Source: Lithobates sylvaticus
Lineage: Eukaryota > Chordata > Amphibia > Anura > Ranidae
Assembly: GCA_028564925.1 (NCBI GenBank)
Contig: CM053028.1
Location: forward strand, 437,167,071 to 437,231,070
Direction: 5' to 3'
DNA: 64,000 nucleotides
Shown: one piece after another, positions 10,763 to 23,136 of the stretch
How the letters are laid out: each line of letters starts with the position of its first letter
Position numbering within the stretch: the stretch's first letter is position 1
Made by a program: the position numbers and the translations under genes
Notes under the pieces: generated by a model
Told to the model about the DNA's origin: nothing
Database searches by the model: none
What the model saw: only the letters and a program-made list of their open reading frames with translations

Positions 10763-12110
10763 TATTTTTTTTTTTTTATCTTGAGTGGTTACATGTGAGT
10801 AGAGCTTCCAGCTGACCCAAAATGGGCCATATCAAAAACGTAAAATAGTATGTATACACAGAGTTAAAAAAAAAAAAACTGGTTACTGTCTCACCATCTG
10901 GTGGGGTTTTCCCAAGCCAAAACATACAGTAAAATCGAAACCAGGGAAGACCAGAGGTACATATCTGTACAGTGGTTTCACCAGAAGACCAACAGCAGTG
11001 TAACAAGGTTATAGATTAACTTTGAGATCTAAAGACAGAACGATCCTCCAGTTGTCATTTAAAATCAAGGACCGACAACGTTGCCTTAAAAACCACTTGC
11101 TCCCGGGCTAGCATCACACTCAACCATGCTGACACTCATGCAGTTGCCAACAGTGCATTGACACTAAGCGGAAACCATAGGATAATGAATCCAGGGTAAC
11201 CTTACCAGTCCATGGTTAATTAAGGCCTGAGTTCAGTCAGTGACACAGTGTTGGTTTCCCTGGAATTGGATACATAGGACTTAAAGTAGGAGCTTAGCTA
11301 TAGGGAGTGATTTTTCCCACAGTTAAATTATCATGATATAGGCCCTTTAGTGTAGGGGCCAGTGTAAGTTCATGAGCATCGCCCTATGGATAATAGACCG
11401 AGGCTGAAGTCCATTGATTATACATTGGCCATTGCACGCTCCTGTTGTGTACTTGGGTAGCTTTCAGTGTCCTCTCGCCCGAATTGGCAGATCTACTATG
11501 GGGTAGCTTGTATAATATAATTTTAACAAATGCTCCAAGGAGTGCAGCAGGCAAACCTGTTTGGTCACCACTGATTAAAAATAGGACTTTCCATTTTAAC
11601 CAGAGCCTGGGTTGATTAGTCCATAATCCGTGATTTTAAACAAATAAGATAGGAGTGGGGGACAGGTATGTAGCTCTGTGAAAGCACAGCACTACAGAGT
11701 ATGTGTACAACTGCAAGGCAGCAAGTATTCAATCAGTCCCAAATAAACCCACTCACCAGAACAATAGAGGAAACTCCTCGCATCCATTCAGACTTTCACT
11801 GTAAAGCCGCCCCGGTATCCCGTGCTTGTCCACCTCATAGCCTGCAACTCTCCGTGATGTCATCAAAGGCCATCCGTCTTAAGTCGCTTTTGGGCTTTCT
11901 TTCTGGCAGAATTAAACAATCATTAGATGAGTCGGTGGAGTGGCCGTGCCTGGGGCCACTAGTGTGAGCGCAGCTCATTGATGCCTCTTACATCAACATG
12001 TTTCACCCACATGACCGAGAGTTTCATTTGGAGCGATAGCACAGTGTTGCATCCGGAGGCAGCATTTGACTGAATGCAGCAAACTATCCACACCCATGCA
12101 GCCATTTGAA
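10763..12110. other. intergenic stretch, no gene seen
   Basis: The stretch has a T-run with ATCTTGAG (10763-10785), A-runs and mixed dispersed-repeat sequence. No coding frame with a recognisable product, no splice-site pattern and no clear element ends were found. Confidence 0.4.
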
Positions 12111-12117
12111 TATACGA

Positions 12118-12501
12118 CAGAACCTTAGATTACGAGCATGATCCGTTCCAGAAACATGCTTGTAATCCAAAGCACTCGTATATCAAAGCGAGTTTCCTCA
12201 TAGGAATCAATGAAAACTCAGATAATTGGTTCCACAGTCACTGCTGGTGTATGCAGTACTGTATGTGGCCAGAGGTGTGGGGGGGGGGGGGGGGGGAGCG
12301 ATTGGGAATGGATTGTCTCAGGGTGTCTCCGGCACCCCCACACCTCTGGCCAAATGCGGTACTTCACACCCCCAGTGGCTTAAATCCTGCTAGTGTTGCG
12401 AGACAACGCTCGCAAATTGAGTCAGGATTAAAAAAATATATATATATATATCTTGTATTGTGAAACGCTTGTATACTCGCAATATGGGGTTCCACTACCT
12501 G
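12118..12501. repeat. dispersed MITE-like repeat with internal poly-G
   Basis: The left end (CAGAACCTTAGATTACGAGC) and the right end read on the other strand (GTGGAACCCC...TTGCGAGTA) are related, which suggests a decayed terminal inverted repeat. In the middle GGCCAGAGGTGTGG and its complement flank a run of about 20 G (near 12277-12297). An AT microsatellite lies at 12436-12450. No clean target duplication was found, so the class is unsure. Confidence 0.4.
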
Positions 12502-14589
12502 TTTTCTTAGGAACCAATAGCACTGATGGGCACATTAGCAGGAATCGTATTGGTAAGTTTGTGGTATTTCTAGCTCCCAGCTCTGAAGTAAGGCACAGGG
12601 AGGTTACTTGTGCCTACCAGGAGCATTTGGCTTGGAGGGCCTACTTTAAAAGGCCTTTTGTTTAATTTATCTGAATTTAATTTATATGATTTAATTTCAT
12701 GCTGATCAAGTGAGTCACAAGGCTTTCCCTTCAGCAGCCCAGGATGCCATCTTTAGGCTGGGTGCACATGTGCTGTTTTTGTTATAGTTATTATTCACTG
12801 GTTATTGCTACACATACAGAATGAATTGTAGCGGATGGCAAATTTGATCACCCAAATTTGGAGCATTGCACTACTAAGAGCAATTAGTTGCTACTACGTG
12901 TTTTGTTGTTGCTTATGTGTAGCAATGGCATACAAAGGCAATATTTAAAAAAAAAATTCTGCTACAGACTCACGATATCTTGCCGTAATTAACAAAAAAT
13001 TTCTAAGCAGAATGTCCAAAAAAGATATCTTGGGTTAATGGCTAAATATGGAAATTTTTTATCAAATACCGTAATTTTCCTTTCCTGGCCTATCTTCACA
13101 TCAGCACACAATGGGTTAATGCCTCATCTGGCGCCCACATGACCACCTTTTTCCTAGCTGAATAAAAGACAGCCCCTCCCCCACTGATGTGTTCAATAAT
13201 CTTGCCTGCGACAGGCCACTTGGGAGGGAGTTTTGTGCTGACGTGAGGACAAGCCAGGAAAGGAAAATTATGGTAAGTATTTGATAACAATTTTCCATAC
13301 TCCTGGCCATCCCTCAGGTCGGCACACAATGGGATTTAACTAGCTGAATAAATGGGTGGGAGAGAACACATGAAAAGAAACATTGACAATCGCAGAAAAG
13401 CTGCCAAAGACAAAAATTATTTGTCTCATCCCAAACTTTGCAGAACCTGCCGACTGTACACCTAGCTTGTAAAGTTGAATGAAGGGCTATCCATCTCTCA
13501 TATATTCTTCACTGGCATAAATGCCCCAAAGGCTGCCACCCCTCAGTTCGAAGGAGCTTGCCCCTGTTCCTGAGCAGAAAGGCCCACTTCCTGCATGCAC
13601 TTTCTTCCTGCATGCACTTTCTGAGTGGAAGAGGTTTTTCTGCATGCACACTTTTGAGGTGTTCAGGTGCTTTTTCAAAGCATTTGCCATGTTATAGATG
13701 CGTTTCATAGAGAAAGAAATGCAACCTGTTCTCCTGTAGTTGACTGTACTGGAACACATAGCATCGGTGTGATGTAGGCCATTGGAATCCATGGTAAACA
13801 CTGTTCATTCATTTTTTACTCTAATAAAAATGCATTTGACTGCATGCAGTGTGAACCAGCCTTAAGTACATTTTTTCAACCCGTGGGATTCCTAAAAGGC
13901 AAAGATACTTGCGCACCTGATGCTGGCAGGCCCCATCCTCTTAAACATGCATCAGCCAGCTTTATTGGATAAAGCTTGGAGACCTTTACTGTAAATTGGT
14001 CTTCTTATGACATCTCTCCCATTCTTCATCAATGAGCTTTTAACTCCATCATTATGGGAAAAGAAGTTCTTCCTTTTCACATTTGGAAATATCTGCGTGC
14101 GTTTGCGATGGTTGGGCCTGCGTCTTGCCTGTTCCTTATGCATTGGCGGCAATCCATGCCGATTAATGGCCAATGTTTGATACAGGGCTGGGTAAGACAC
14201 TTTCTATTGCGCTGATGTAAACGCATTAGAGCCATTGCCACGTGAGCTGCTTGAGGAGCATGAAAGCCACCCTGTGCGGTAATGTGTGGAATGCATATTG
14301 TCCTGGTCAGGGGGTGACCAGTGGCGGGTCTTAGATTTTCTGGAGTCTTTGCATTTAGGGCTTCTGCTCATAAAATCATGCAAAACACCATACTGCATTC
14401 CTTGAGCACTCTTTTGAAGATATGCCCCACGCTGCCCCCTCGTACCTTCGCTAATCTTCTGTGCCACTGACAGGTGTGGTGAGCTCATATGTGCAAAAAC
14501 AATATGGAAAAAAAAAAACATAATTCTATCACCAAGAAAAAAAACAGGTACCTTGTCTCTTTAAGACCCATCTGCTTTTATCTACTTAC

Positions 14590-15056
14590 TTAAAGCGGGA
14601 TTCCACCCTAAAGTGGAACTCCCGTTTTTCGGAACCCTCCCCCCCTCTGGTGTCACATTTGGCACCTTTCAGGGGGGAGGGGGGTGCAGATACCTGTCTA
14701 AGACAGGTATCTGCACCCACTTCCGGCATAAACTCCCGTGGGAGTTTACGCAAGTTCCTGTCCCGGCGCGCTGTCTGCCGGGACACACACGTGTCCCGGC
14801 AGACAGCGCTGAAGATTCTGATTGCGCCGCGCGACTCGCGCATGCGCAGTAGGGAATCGGGAAGTGAAGCCACTTCCTGATTCCCTCACCGAGAATGGCG
14901 CCGGCTACAGCAGAGAGCCGAGCGAGTGATCGGCTTCTGCTGCCGACACCGCTGGAACCAGGGACAGGTAAGTGTCAATTTTTTAAAAGTCAGCAGCTGC
15001 AGTATTTGTAGCTGCTGGATTTTAAATTTTTTTTTTACAGTACAGTCCCGCTTTAA
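14590..15056. mobile_element. TTAA-bounded MITE with nested hairpins
   Basis: Ends are TTAAAGCGGGATTCC and, on the other strand, TTAAAGCGGGACTG, each starting at TTAA (14590-14593 and 15053-15056), as for piggyBac-like MITEs. Inside are perfect palindromic stretches: GATACCTGTCT with AGACAGGTATC (14689-14713) and a TGCCGGGACAC arm pair (14776-14806). Related sequence recurs at 50740-50880. Confidence 0.6.
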
Positions 15057-15262
15057 GCAGCAGCAGGTGAGGTCGGACAGCCTTCAAGGGGCAGACAGGA
15101 GACACAGAATCTGAGACAAAACCAGTCAGACTGTCTAACCCCCAGGAACACACAGCATAGCAGGGGAGCAAACGGCAACAAGTCTTTACCACACAAGAGC
15201 AAACTGGCAGGACCGCAGAGAGAGGAGAGAAGCCAATTCCTCTGCCGGCTCTAAGACTGTTT

Positions 15263-15446
15263 TTTTTTTTTTTTATCTCAAGTACAAACTTTGTGTGAAA
15301 TATATTTGACATTACAGAGTCCAGAACATATGCATTCCATTTGGATAAAACATTGCATCAAACAATAAATAACAGATTAGAACTGACTTTGCTCAGAGGC
15401 CAGTTATACATACAAGTATTAAGTCAGAACTTTACACCTTTACTGT
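15263..15446 (-). mobile_element. retroposed insert with poly-A (minus strand)
   Basis: The 13-bp TCTAAGACTGTTT flanks the insert (15250-15262 and 15447-15459). The insert begins with a run of T on the plus strand, that is, a poly-A tail on the minus strand. This fits LINE-driven retroposition. No coding content is visible. Confidence 0.55.
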
Positions 15447-16069
15447 TCTAAGACTGTTTAAGCTGCTGCTTGGTGACTGGCGGTTGCTACCCTGCGCCGC
15501 CTGTCTCCCTGCCCTCTGTGACATCATCCACCTCCGCTCTCAGACTCAAGACACAGCCAGGAGAGCGGCACGCTGCCTATACAAGACAGGAAAACCCCAA
15601 TGGTGACATTGCAGAGCTTACTAAAAGCACAAATATTTTACAGGCGTGGTATCTAAGCAACTTTGCCCGTGACCCAGCACAAGGGATACCCAGTTTCAGG
15701 AGGCTTTACCATCCAGCATTCTGGGTTTTCTAACTCCACGAGAGGCTGAACATGGAGGGGCGATGCGGTAGGGGGGATAATCTTGCATCAAAGTACTTGG
15801 AGCAGCCTGGAGCAGACCAAAAAAAAAAGAGCACGTCAGTGGGGGAGGGGCTGTCTTTTATTCAGCTAGGAAAAGGTGGGCACCGGATGAGGCGTTAACC
15901 CATTGTGTGCTGGCGTGAGGTATGGCCAGGAATGTGTTTTGCACCTTTCAAATGATCTTAGGATAACAGCAATTAGCGTTTAAAAATCTGTTCCTGTTGA
16001 TCTACTGAGATTTGACCACTAGGTGTTGCCAGACTTGCCATCGATACACTGCAGTCTTGTGATGATCTG

Positions 16070-16150
16070 TTACATAGTTACATAGTTAGCTAGGCTGAAA
16101 AAAGACACAAGTCCATCCATCTGTATTGATTGATTATCAACCTTCATTGC
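16070..16150. repeat. dispersed TTACATAGTTACATAG repeat
   Basis: It has the core TTACATAGTTACATAGTTAG followed by GGCTGAAAAAAGAC and GTCCATCC. The same core is at 39686-39745. It is a short interspersed repeat widely seen in amphibian and fish DNA; the class is not assigned here. Confidence 0.5.
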
Positions 16151-16170
16151 AACCATATAATTATATAGAT

Positions 16171-16400
16171 CAGTGGTCTCCAAACTGTGGCACAGAGGCC
16201 TGATGTGGCCCTTTGCTAGCCCTTATCTGGCCCTTGGGGCACTATTTCTTCCCCGGACATGAACAATGGGGCACTATTCCTCCCCCTAATACCAAAGATG
16301 CCGCACTGTTTACTCGCAGTGACCCCAGGACATTTTCTACTCCCATTGCCCATGAAGGACAGTAAACTGGCCCTTTGTTTAGAAAGTTTAGAGACCCCTG
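16171..16400. mobile_element. hAT-Charlie-like MITE
   Basis: Ends are CAGTGGTCTCCAAACT and, on the other strand, CAGGGGTCTCTAAACT. The 8-bp duplication ATATAGAT stands at 16163-16170 and 16401-16408. It is 230 bp long and related to the longer element at 41736-42389. Confidence 0.9.
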
Positions 16401-16557
16401 ATATAGATGGTGCGAATAGTTCTGGCATAAGTAAACCTTTGCAAAAAAAAAAAAAAGATTGCCTGAATTTAATAATGATGTGCTACAATGTTGAGATTAG
16501 AATCTATTTACAGTAGGAATGTTACAGTATACTTGTCAATCTTTACAGTACTTAAGG

Positions 16558-18003
16558 CAGGGGTAGACAACCCCCGGGCACCGTGGCACAAGTGGCACAC
16601 AAAGCCTTATTTGTCGTCACCCGACTGCCTCCCCATGAGCAGAGCAGCGCAGAGAAGTGACACAGCTTTTGCCACACTAATGAATTCTAATCTCAGAATT
16701 CCCTTGGCCATAGCCGCACTGCGGGGGAGGCACTGCACCCCCACACATTGTACAAGATTGGAAACATTGTTTGGTAGCTCTGATCGTCAGCTCTTGTGAT
16801 GGGAAGAGATTGGGTGCAGTTCTGTTAGGGGAGCGGTCCCTGTTTCCAGGAGGAGGAGGACTGTCATGGGCCACTGCTAAAGTCAATCGCAGTTCTACCA
16901 GCCCCGCCCACCATCTGGAGGAAGATGACTCTCTTGGTTTCCACTACCAATCTCAGAAAAGTAGGGACTTCCTCTTTGTTTAAATATATATATATTTGTG
17001 TGTGTGTGTCTTACTACTGACCCCACAGGTCTGCGTCCTCTACTACTGACCTCTGTATCACCTACTCCCAACCTGCGAACTCTGTGTCCCTTACTCCTGA
17101 ACCTTTGGGTCATGTACTACTGAACCCCTGTACTCTATGTTCCTTTAAGCCACAGCCATTATTCCGCGCAATACAAATCTCAACCAATTTTTCCTGTGGC
17201 GCGCTGCAATTTGACCTATGATCTTGAACACAGACCCAATGCTTTTGGAAAATATCCCAGACCTGAGCTCATCACTGCACATCCAATCCAGTTGCTTATA
17301 TGTGACATCACATACAAGCACGTGGGCTGGATGCAAGAGGTGGATCAGTGGGGATGAGTGTGCCAGGACAGGTAGATGTGTCTCATATGTGCTTCTTTGC
17401 ACTGCTCTATATATTGTGCATATCATAGATGAGAGGAGGGTACAGCGGTAGGGCAGATGAGCTGGGGAATTCAGTGTTAGGACAGATGCAAGGGGGGTTC
17501 AGAGTTGGAACAGAAGAGCAGGGGAATACAGTGGTGGGGCAGATGTGTCGGGGGGGTACTTTGGTGGGGCAGAAGTGCAGGGGTGTATAGTAGTGGGGCA
17601 GAATGTGCAGGGGGGTACAGCAGATGTGCGGGGGGGGGTTCAGTGGTGGAATAGATGAGCAGGGGGGTACAGCGGTGGAGCAGATGTGCGGGGGGGGGGG
17701 GGGGGTTCAGTGGTGGGATAGATGTGCAGGGGGGTAGAGTGGTGGAACAGATTTGCATGGGGGTACAGAGATCTGAGATGTGAAGGTGCATGAATTGGGG
17801 TTGAGCTGAGGACTAGAGGTGCAGGAATTGGGACTGATCAGAGGTGTGAAGGTGTTAATTTCTAAGGTAAGTGTCTATTACTCAAGTAGTCTACAGCATT
17901 TACCTTTTAAAAATTCCTTTTTCGTGATTATGAGTGTGAAGTTAACAATTTTATTTTATAAAAATTTTTTGGCACACTGTGCTCAAAAGGTTGCCTACCC
18001 CTG
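16558..18003. mobile_element. hAT-Charlie-like element with internal minisatellite
   Basis: Ends are CAGGGGTAGACAACC and, on the other strand, CAGGGGTAGGCAACC. The left duplication is ACTTAAGG (16550-16557). The right one, ACTTATGG, was cut in two by the next hAT: ACTT at 18004-18007 and ATGG at 28281-28284. A G-rich minisatellite fills about 17440-17775. No transposase was seen. Confidence 0.85.
17440..17775. repeat. G-rich minisatellite in the hAT element
   Basis: Units of about 30 bp of the type CAGTGGTGGGGCAGATGTGC with G-runs are imperfectly repeated about ten times. Poly-G stretches at about 17690-17705 make the plus strand strongly G-rich. Confidence 0.8.
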
Positions 18004-20287
18004 ACTTCAGGGCCGGACTGGCCTACCGGGATACCGGAAAATTTCTGGCTGCTTGGCTGCCCCTAGAGCCCTGGCGCCTAAAAAAAATATGGCTGCGGGG
18101 CCGGGCCGACATGCAACTGCGCAGGTGCCAGTGCTGTTCCAAAGCTAGCCGTGCTCGGAAAAGCCCATACATGCTCGGCAATTTTCGGAAAGGCGGGCGC
18201 ATGCGCAGCGACACGATGGCGCAGAGCGGCGCCATTTTTAAAAGTAAAGCAGTAGAGTTCATCTGGTGTCGTGTGCCTCTTCCTACGTCCCCTCCGCAGC
18301 CTCTGACCTCTCCTGTCGCCCCCCCCTGCAGCCTCTGACCTCCTGTCATCTCCTCCGCAGCCTCTGACCTCCTGTCGTCCCCTCCGCAGCCTCTGACCTC
18401 TCCTGTCATCCCCCCGCATGCCTCTGACCTCCTGCCATCCCCCCGCAGCCTCTGACCTCATGTCATCCCCTCCGCAGCCTCTGACCTCCTGTCCCCCCCC
18501 CCGCAGCCTCTGACCTCCGGTCATCCCCCCGCAGCCTCTGACCTCCTGTCGTCCTCTCAGCAGCCTCTAACCTCTCCTGTTGCCCCCCCCCATTCTCTGA
18601 CCTCCTGTCGTCCCCTCCGCAGCCTCTGACCTCTCCTGTTGCCCCCCCGCAGCCTCTGACCTCCTGTCGTCCCCCCCCCGCAGCCTCTGACCTCCTGTCG
18701 TCCCCTCCGCAGCCTCTGACCTCCTGTTGTCCCCCCCGCAGCCTCTGACCTCCTGTTGTCCCCCCCGCAGCCTCTGACCTCTCCTGTCGCTCCCCCCAGC
18801 AGCCTCTGACCTCCTGTCATCCCCCTGCATGCCTCTGACCTCCTGTCATCCCCCCGCATGCCTCTGACCTCCTGCCATCCCCCCGCAGCCTCTGACCTCC
18901 TGTCGTCCCCCCGCAGCCTCTGACCTCTCCTGTTGTCCCCCCGCAGCCTCTGACCTCCTGTCGTCCCCTCCATAGCCTCTGACCTCCTGTCGTCCCCCCC
19001 ACAGCCTCTGATCTCCTGTCGTTCCCCCACAGCCTCTGACCTCCTGTCATCCCCCCCGCAGCCTCTGACCTCCTGTCGTCCCCTCTGCAGCCTCTGACCT
19101 CCTGTCATTGTCCCTGCAACCTCTGACTTCTGACGTCCCCACAGCCTCTGACCTCTCTTGACGTCCCCTCCGCAGCCTCTGACCTCTTGTCATCCCCCCC
19201 GCAGCCTCTGACCTCCTGTCGTCCCCTCCGCAGCCTCTGACCTCCTGTCATCGTCCCCGCAACCTCTGAATTCTCCTGACGTCCCCGCAGCCTCTGACCT
19301 CCTGTCATCCCCCGCATGCCTCTGACCTCCTGTCATCCCCCGCAGCCTCTGACCTCCTGTCATCCCCCCGCAGCCTCTGACCTCCTGTCGTCCCCTCTGC
19401 TGCCTCTGACCTCTCCTGTCGTCCCCCCGCAGCCTCTGACCTCCTGTCATCCCCCGCAGCCTCTGACCTCCTGTCGTCCCCTCCGCAGCCTCTGACCTCC
19501 TGTCATCGTCCCCGCAACCTCTGACTTCTCCTGACGTCCCCGCAGCCTCTGACCTCCTGTCGTCCCCTCTGCAGCCTCTGCCCTTCTGTCGTCCCCTCTG
19601 CAGCCTCTGACCTCTCCTGTCGTCCCCCTTCCGCAGCCTCTGACCTCCTGTCATCCCACCCGCAGCCTCTGACCTCCTGTCATCCCCCACCGCCTGTGAC
19701 CTCCTGTCATCCCCCCGCAGCCTGTGACCTCCTGTCACCCCCCGCAGCCTCTGACCTCCTTTCATCCTCTCCGCAGCCTCTGACCTCTCCTGTTGTTCCC
19801 CCCCGCAGCCTCTGACCTCTCCTGTTGTCCCCCTGCAGCCTCTGACCTCCTGTTGTCCCCTCCTCAGCCTCTGACCTCCTGTTATCCCCCCCGCAGCCTC
19901 TGACCTCTCCTGTCGCCCCCCCCAGCAGCCTCTGACCTCTTGTCATCCCCCGCATGCCTCTGACCTCTCCTGTCGTCCCCCCCGCAGCCTCTGATCTCCT
20001 GTCGTTCCCCCACAGCCTCTGACCTCCTGTTGTCCCCCCGCAGCCTCTGACCTCCTGTCGTCCCCTCCGCAGCCTCTGACCTCTCCTGTTGCCCCCCCCC
20101 AGCCTCTGACCTCCTGTCGTCCCCTCTGCAGCCTCTGACCTCTCCTGTTGCCCCCCCCGCAGCCTCTGACCTCCTGTCGTCCCCCCCGCAGCCTCTGACC
20201 TCCTGTCGTCCCCCCCCCCGCCGCCTCTGACCTCCTGTCGTCCCCTCCGCAGCCTCTGACCTCCTGTTGTTCCCCCCGCAGCCTCTG

Positions 20288-20877
20288 AATGAATGAATGA
20301 ATGAATGATTTGTATAGCGCTGCAACTGCGAACTGAATCGCCTCGAGGCGCTTGACTGCTCATGTTGGGATGCCATGTATTAGAAGAGGTGGGTCTTGAG
20401 TTTTTTCCTGAAGGCCTGATGGTTTTCTTCCATGCGGATGTTGTTTGGTAGAGCATTCCATAGCCGGGGTCCCTGTACTGCGAATCTTCGTTCTCCCTTC
20501 GATTTGTAGCGGGCTTTGGGGATGAGAAGGCGATTTTGGTTTGTTGATCGAAGTCTGCGATTCGGTATGTATTTTTCTATTTTCTCACAAAGGTATTGAG
20601 GCGCATTTCCTTGTGTACATTTGTGGGTGAGGCAGAGGGTCTTGAATGTGATCCTGTCTTTTACCTTGAGCCAATGGAGGATCCTTAGGGATGGGGAGAT
20701 GGATTCCCAGGGTTTCTTTCCGGTGACTATTCTTGCTGCTGTGTTTTGGACAATTTGAAGGCGCGCAATCTGGTAATCCGGTAATCCTATGTAGAGTGAG
20801 TTTGCGTAGTCGAGCCGTGAATTGATGATCGTTCCTACTACTACCGCTTTTTCCTTTTCCGGGATGAAGGGGATGAA
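20288..20877 (-). mobile_element. L2-like LINE 3' fragment, copy 1
   Basis: On the minus strand it encodes the C-terminal end of an L2/CR1-group reverse transcriptase: SRLDYANSLYIGLPD, QNTAARIVTGKK, LHWLKVKDRITFK, GPRLWNALPNNIR and a final KKLKTHLF followed by a stop at about 20380. After the stop come a short 3'UTR with the GCGCCTCGAGGCG hairpin and an ATTC tetranucleotide tail (20288-20307 on the plus strand as ATGA repeats). It is 5'-truncated to about 165 codons. The target is a minisatellite unit, with no or 1-bp duplication, as is common for L2. Confidence 0.85.
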
Positions 20878-22546
20878 CCTCCTGTTGTCCCCCCCGCAGC
20901 CTCTGACCTCTCCTGTCGCTCCCCCCAGCAGCCTCTGACCTCCTGTCATCCCCCTGCATGCCTCTGACCTCCTGTCATCCCCCCGCATGTCTCTGACCTC
21001 CTGCCATCCCCCCGCAGCCTCTGACCTCCTGTCGTCCCCCCGCAGCCTCTGACCTCTCCTGTTGTCCCCCCGCAGCCTCTGACCTCCTGTCGTCCCCTCC
21101 GTAGCCTCTGACCTCCTGTCGTCCCCCCCACAGCCTCTGATCTCCTGTCATTCCCCCCGCAGCCTCTGACCTCCTGTCGTCCCCCCCACAGCCTCTGACC
21201 TCCTGTTGTTCCCCCCGCAGCCTCTGACCTCCTGTTGTCCCCCCGCAGCCTCTGACCTCTCCTGTCGCTCCCCCCAGCAGCCTCTGACCTCCTGTCATCC
21301 CCCTGCATGCCTCTGACCTCCTGTCATCCCCCCTGCATGTCTCTGACCTCCTGCCATCCCCCCGCAGCCTCTGACCTCCTGTCGTCCCCCCCGCAGCCTC
21401 TGACCTCTCCTGTTGTCCCCCCGCAGCCTCTGACCTCCTGTCGTCCCCTCCGTAGCCTCTGACCTCCTGTCGTCCCCCCCACAGCCTCTGATCTCCTGTC
21501 GTTCCCCCCGCAGCCTCTGACCTCCTGTCATCCCCCCCGCAGCCTCTGACCTCCTGTCGTCCCCTCCGCAGCCTCTGACCTCCTGTCATCGTCCCCGCAA
21601 CCTCTGACTTCTCCTGACGTCCCCGCAGCCTCTGACCTCCTGTCGTCCCCTCTGCAGCCTCTGCCCTTCTGTCGTCCCCTCTGCAGCCTCTGACCTCTCC
21701 TGTCGTCCCCCTTCCGCAGCCTCTGACCTCCTGTCATCCCACCCGCAGCCTCTGACCTCCTGTCATCCCCCACAGCCTGTGACCTCCTGTCATCCCCCCG
21801 CAGCCTGTGACCTCCTGTCACCCCCCGCAGCCTCTGACCTCCTTTCATCCTCTCCGCAGCCTCTGACCTCTCCTGTTGTTCCCCCCCGCAGCCTCTGACC
21901 TCTCCTGTTGTCCCCCTGCAGCCTCTGACCTCCTGTTGTCCCCTCCTCAGCCTCTGACCTCCTGTTATCCCCCCCGCAGCCTCTGACCTCTCCTGTCGCC
22001 CCCCCCAGCAGCCTCTGACCTCTTGTCATCCCCCGCATGCCTCTGACCTCTCCTGTCGTCCCCCCCGCAGCCTCTGATCTCCTGTCGTTCCCCCACAGCC
22101 TCTGACCTCCTGTTGTCCCCCCGCAGCCTCTGACCTCCTGTTATCCCCCCCGCAGCCTCTGACCTCTCCTGTCGCCCCCCCCAGCAGCCTCTGACCTCTT
22201 GTCATCCCCCGCATGCCTCTGACCTCTCCTGTCGTCCCCCCCGCAGCCTCTGATCTCCTGTCGTTCCCCCACAGCCTCTGACCTCCTGTTGTCCCCCCGC
22301 AGCCTCTGACCTCCTGTCGTCCCCTCCGCAGCCTCTGACCTCTCCTGTTGCCCCCCCAGCCTCTGACCTCCTGTCGTCCCCTCTGCAGCCTCTGACCTCT
22401 CCTGTTGCCCCCCCCGCAGCCTCTGACCTCCTGTCGTCCCCCCCCGCAGCCTGTGACCTCCTGTCGTCCCCCCCCCCCGCAGCCTCTGACCTCCTGTCGT
22501 CCCCTCCGCAGCCTCTGACCTCCTGTTGTTCCCCCCGCAGCCTCTG

Positions 22547-23136
22547 AATGAATGAATGAATGAATGATTTGTATAGCGCTGCAACTGCGAACTGAATCGC
22601 CTCGAGGCGCTTGACTGCTCATGTTGGGATGCCATGTATTAGAAGAGGTGGGTCTTGAGTTTTTTCCTGAAGGCCTGATGGTTTTCTTCCATGCGGATGT
22701 TGTTTGGTAGAGCATTCCATAGCCGGGGTCCCTGTACTGCGAATCTTCGTTCTCCCTTCGATTTGTAGCGGGCTTTGGGGATGAGAAGGCGATTTTGGTT
22801 TGTTGATCGAAGTCTGCGATTCGGTATGTATTTTTCTATTTTCTCACAAAGGTATTGAGGCGCATTTCCTTGTGTACATTTGTGGGTGAGGCAGAGGGTC
22901 TTGAATGTGATCCTGTCTTTTACCTTGAGCCAATGGAGGATCCTTAGGGATGGGGAGATGGATTCCCAGGGTTTCTTTCCGGTGACTATTCTTGCTGCTG
23001 TGTTTTGGACAATTTGAAGGCGCGCAATCTGGTAATCCGGTAATCCTATGTAGAGTGAGTTTGCGTAGTCGAGCCGTGAATTGATGATCGTTCCTACTAC
23101 TACCGCTTTTTCCTTTTCCGGGATGAAGGGGATGAA
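22547..23136 (-). mobile_element. L2-like LINE 3' fragment, copy 2 (duplicated with array)
   Basis: It appears identical to copy 1 and lies exactly 2259 bp downstream, with the same junctions into the same minisatellite units on both sides. It therefore arose by tandem duplication of the array, not by a second insertion. Confidence 0.9.

Larger units (their letters stand above)
13055..15945. mobile_element. DIRS-like fossil region with inverted terminal blocks, broken
   Basis: About 100 bases at 13086-13187 reappear inverted at 15833-15932 (block with CAGCACACAATGGG and TAGCTGAATAAAAGACAG). A smaller palindrome spans 13055-13280. Between the blocks the minus strand has Lys/Arg/Ser-rich frames (about 13950-14520) that could be remains of a DIRS ORF1-like protein. 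Inverted ends are usual for DIRS elements. It is broken and holds other inserts (14590-15056 and 15263-15446). The assignment is tentative. Confidence 0.3.
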
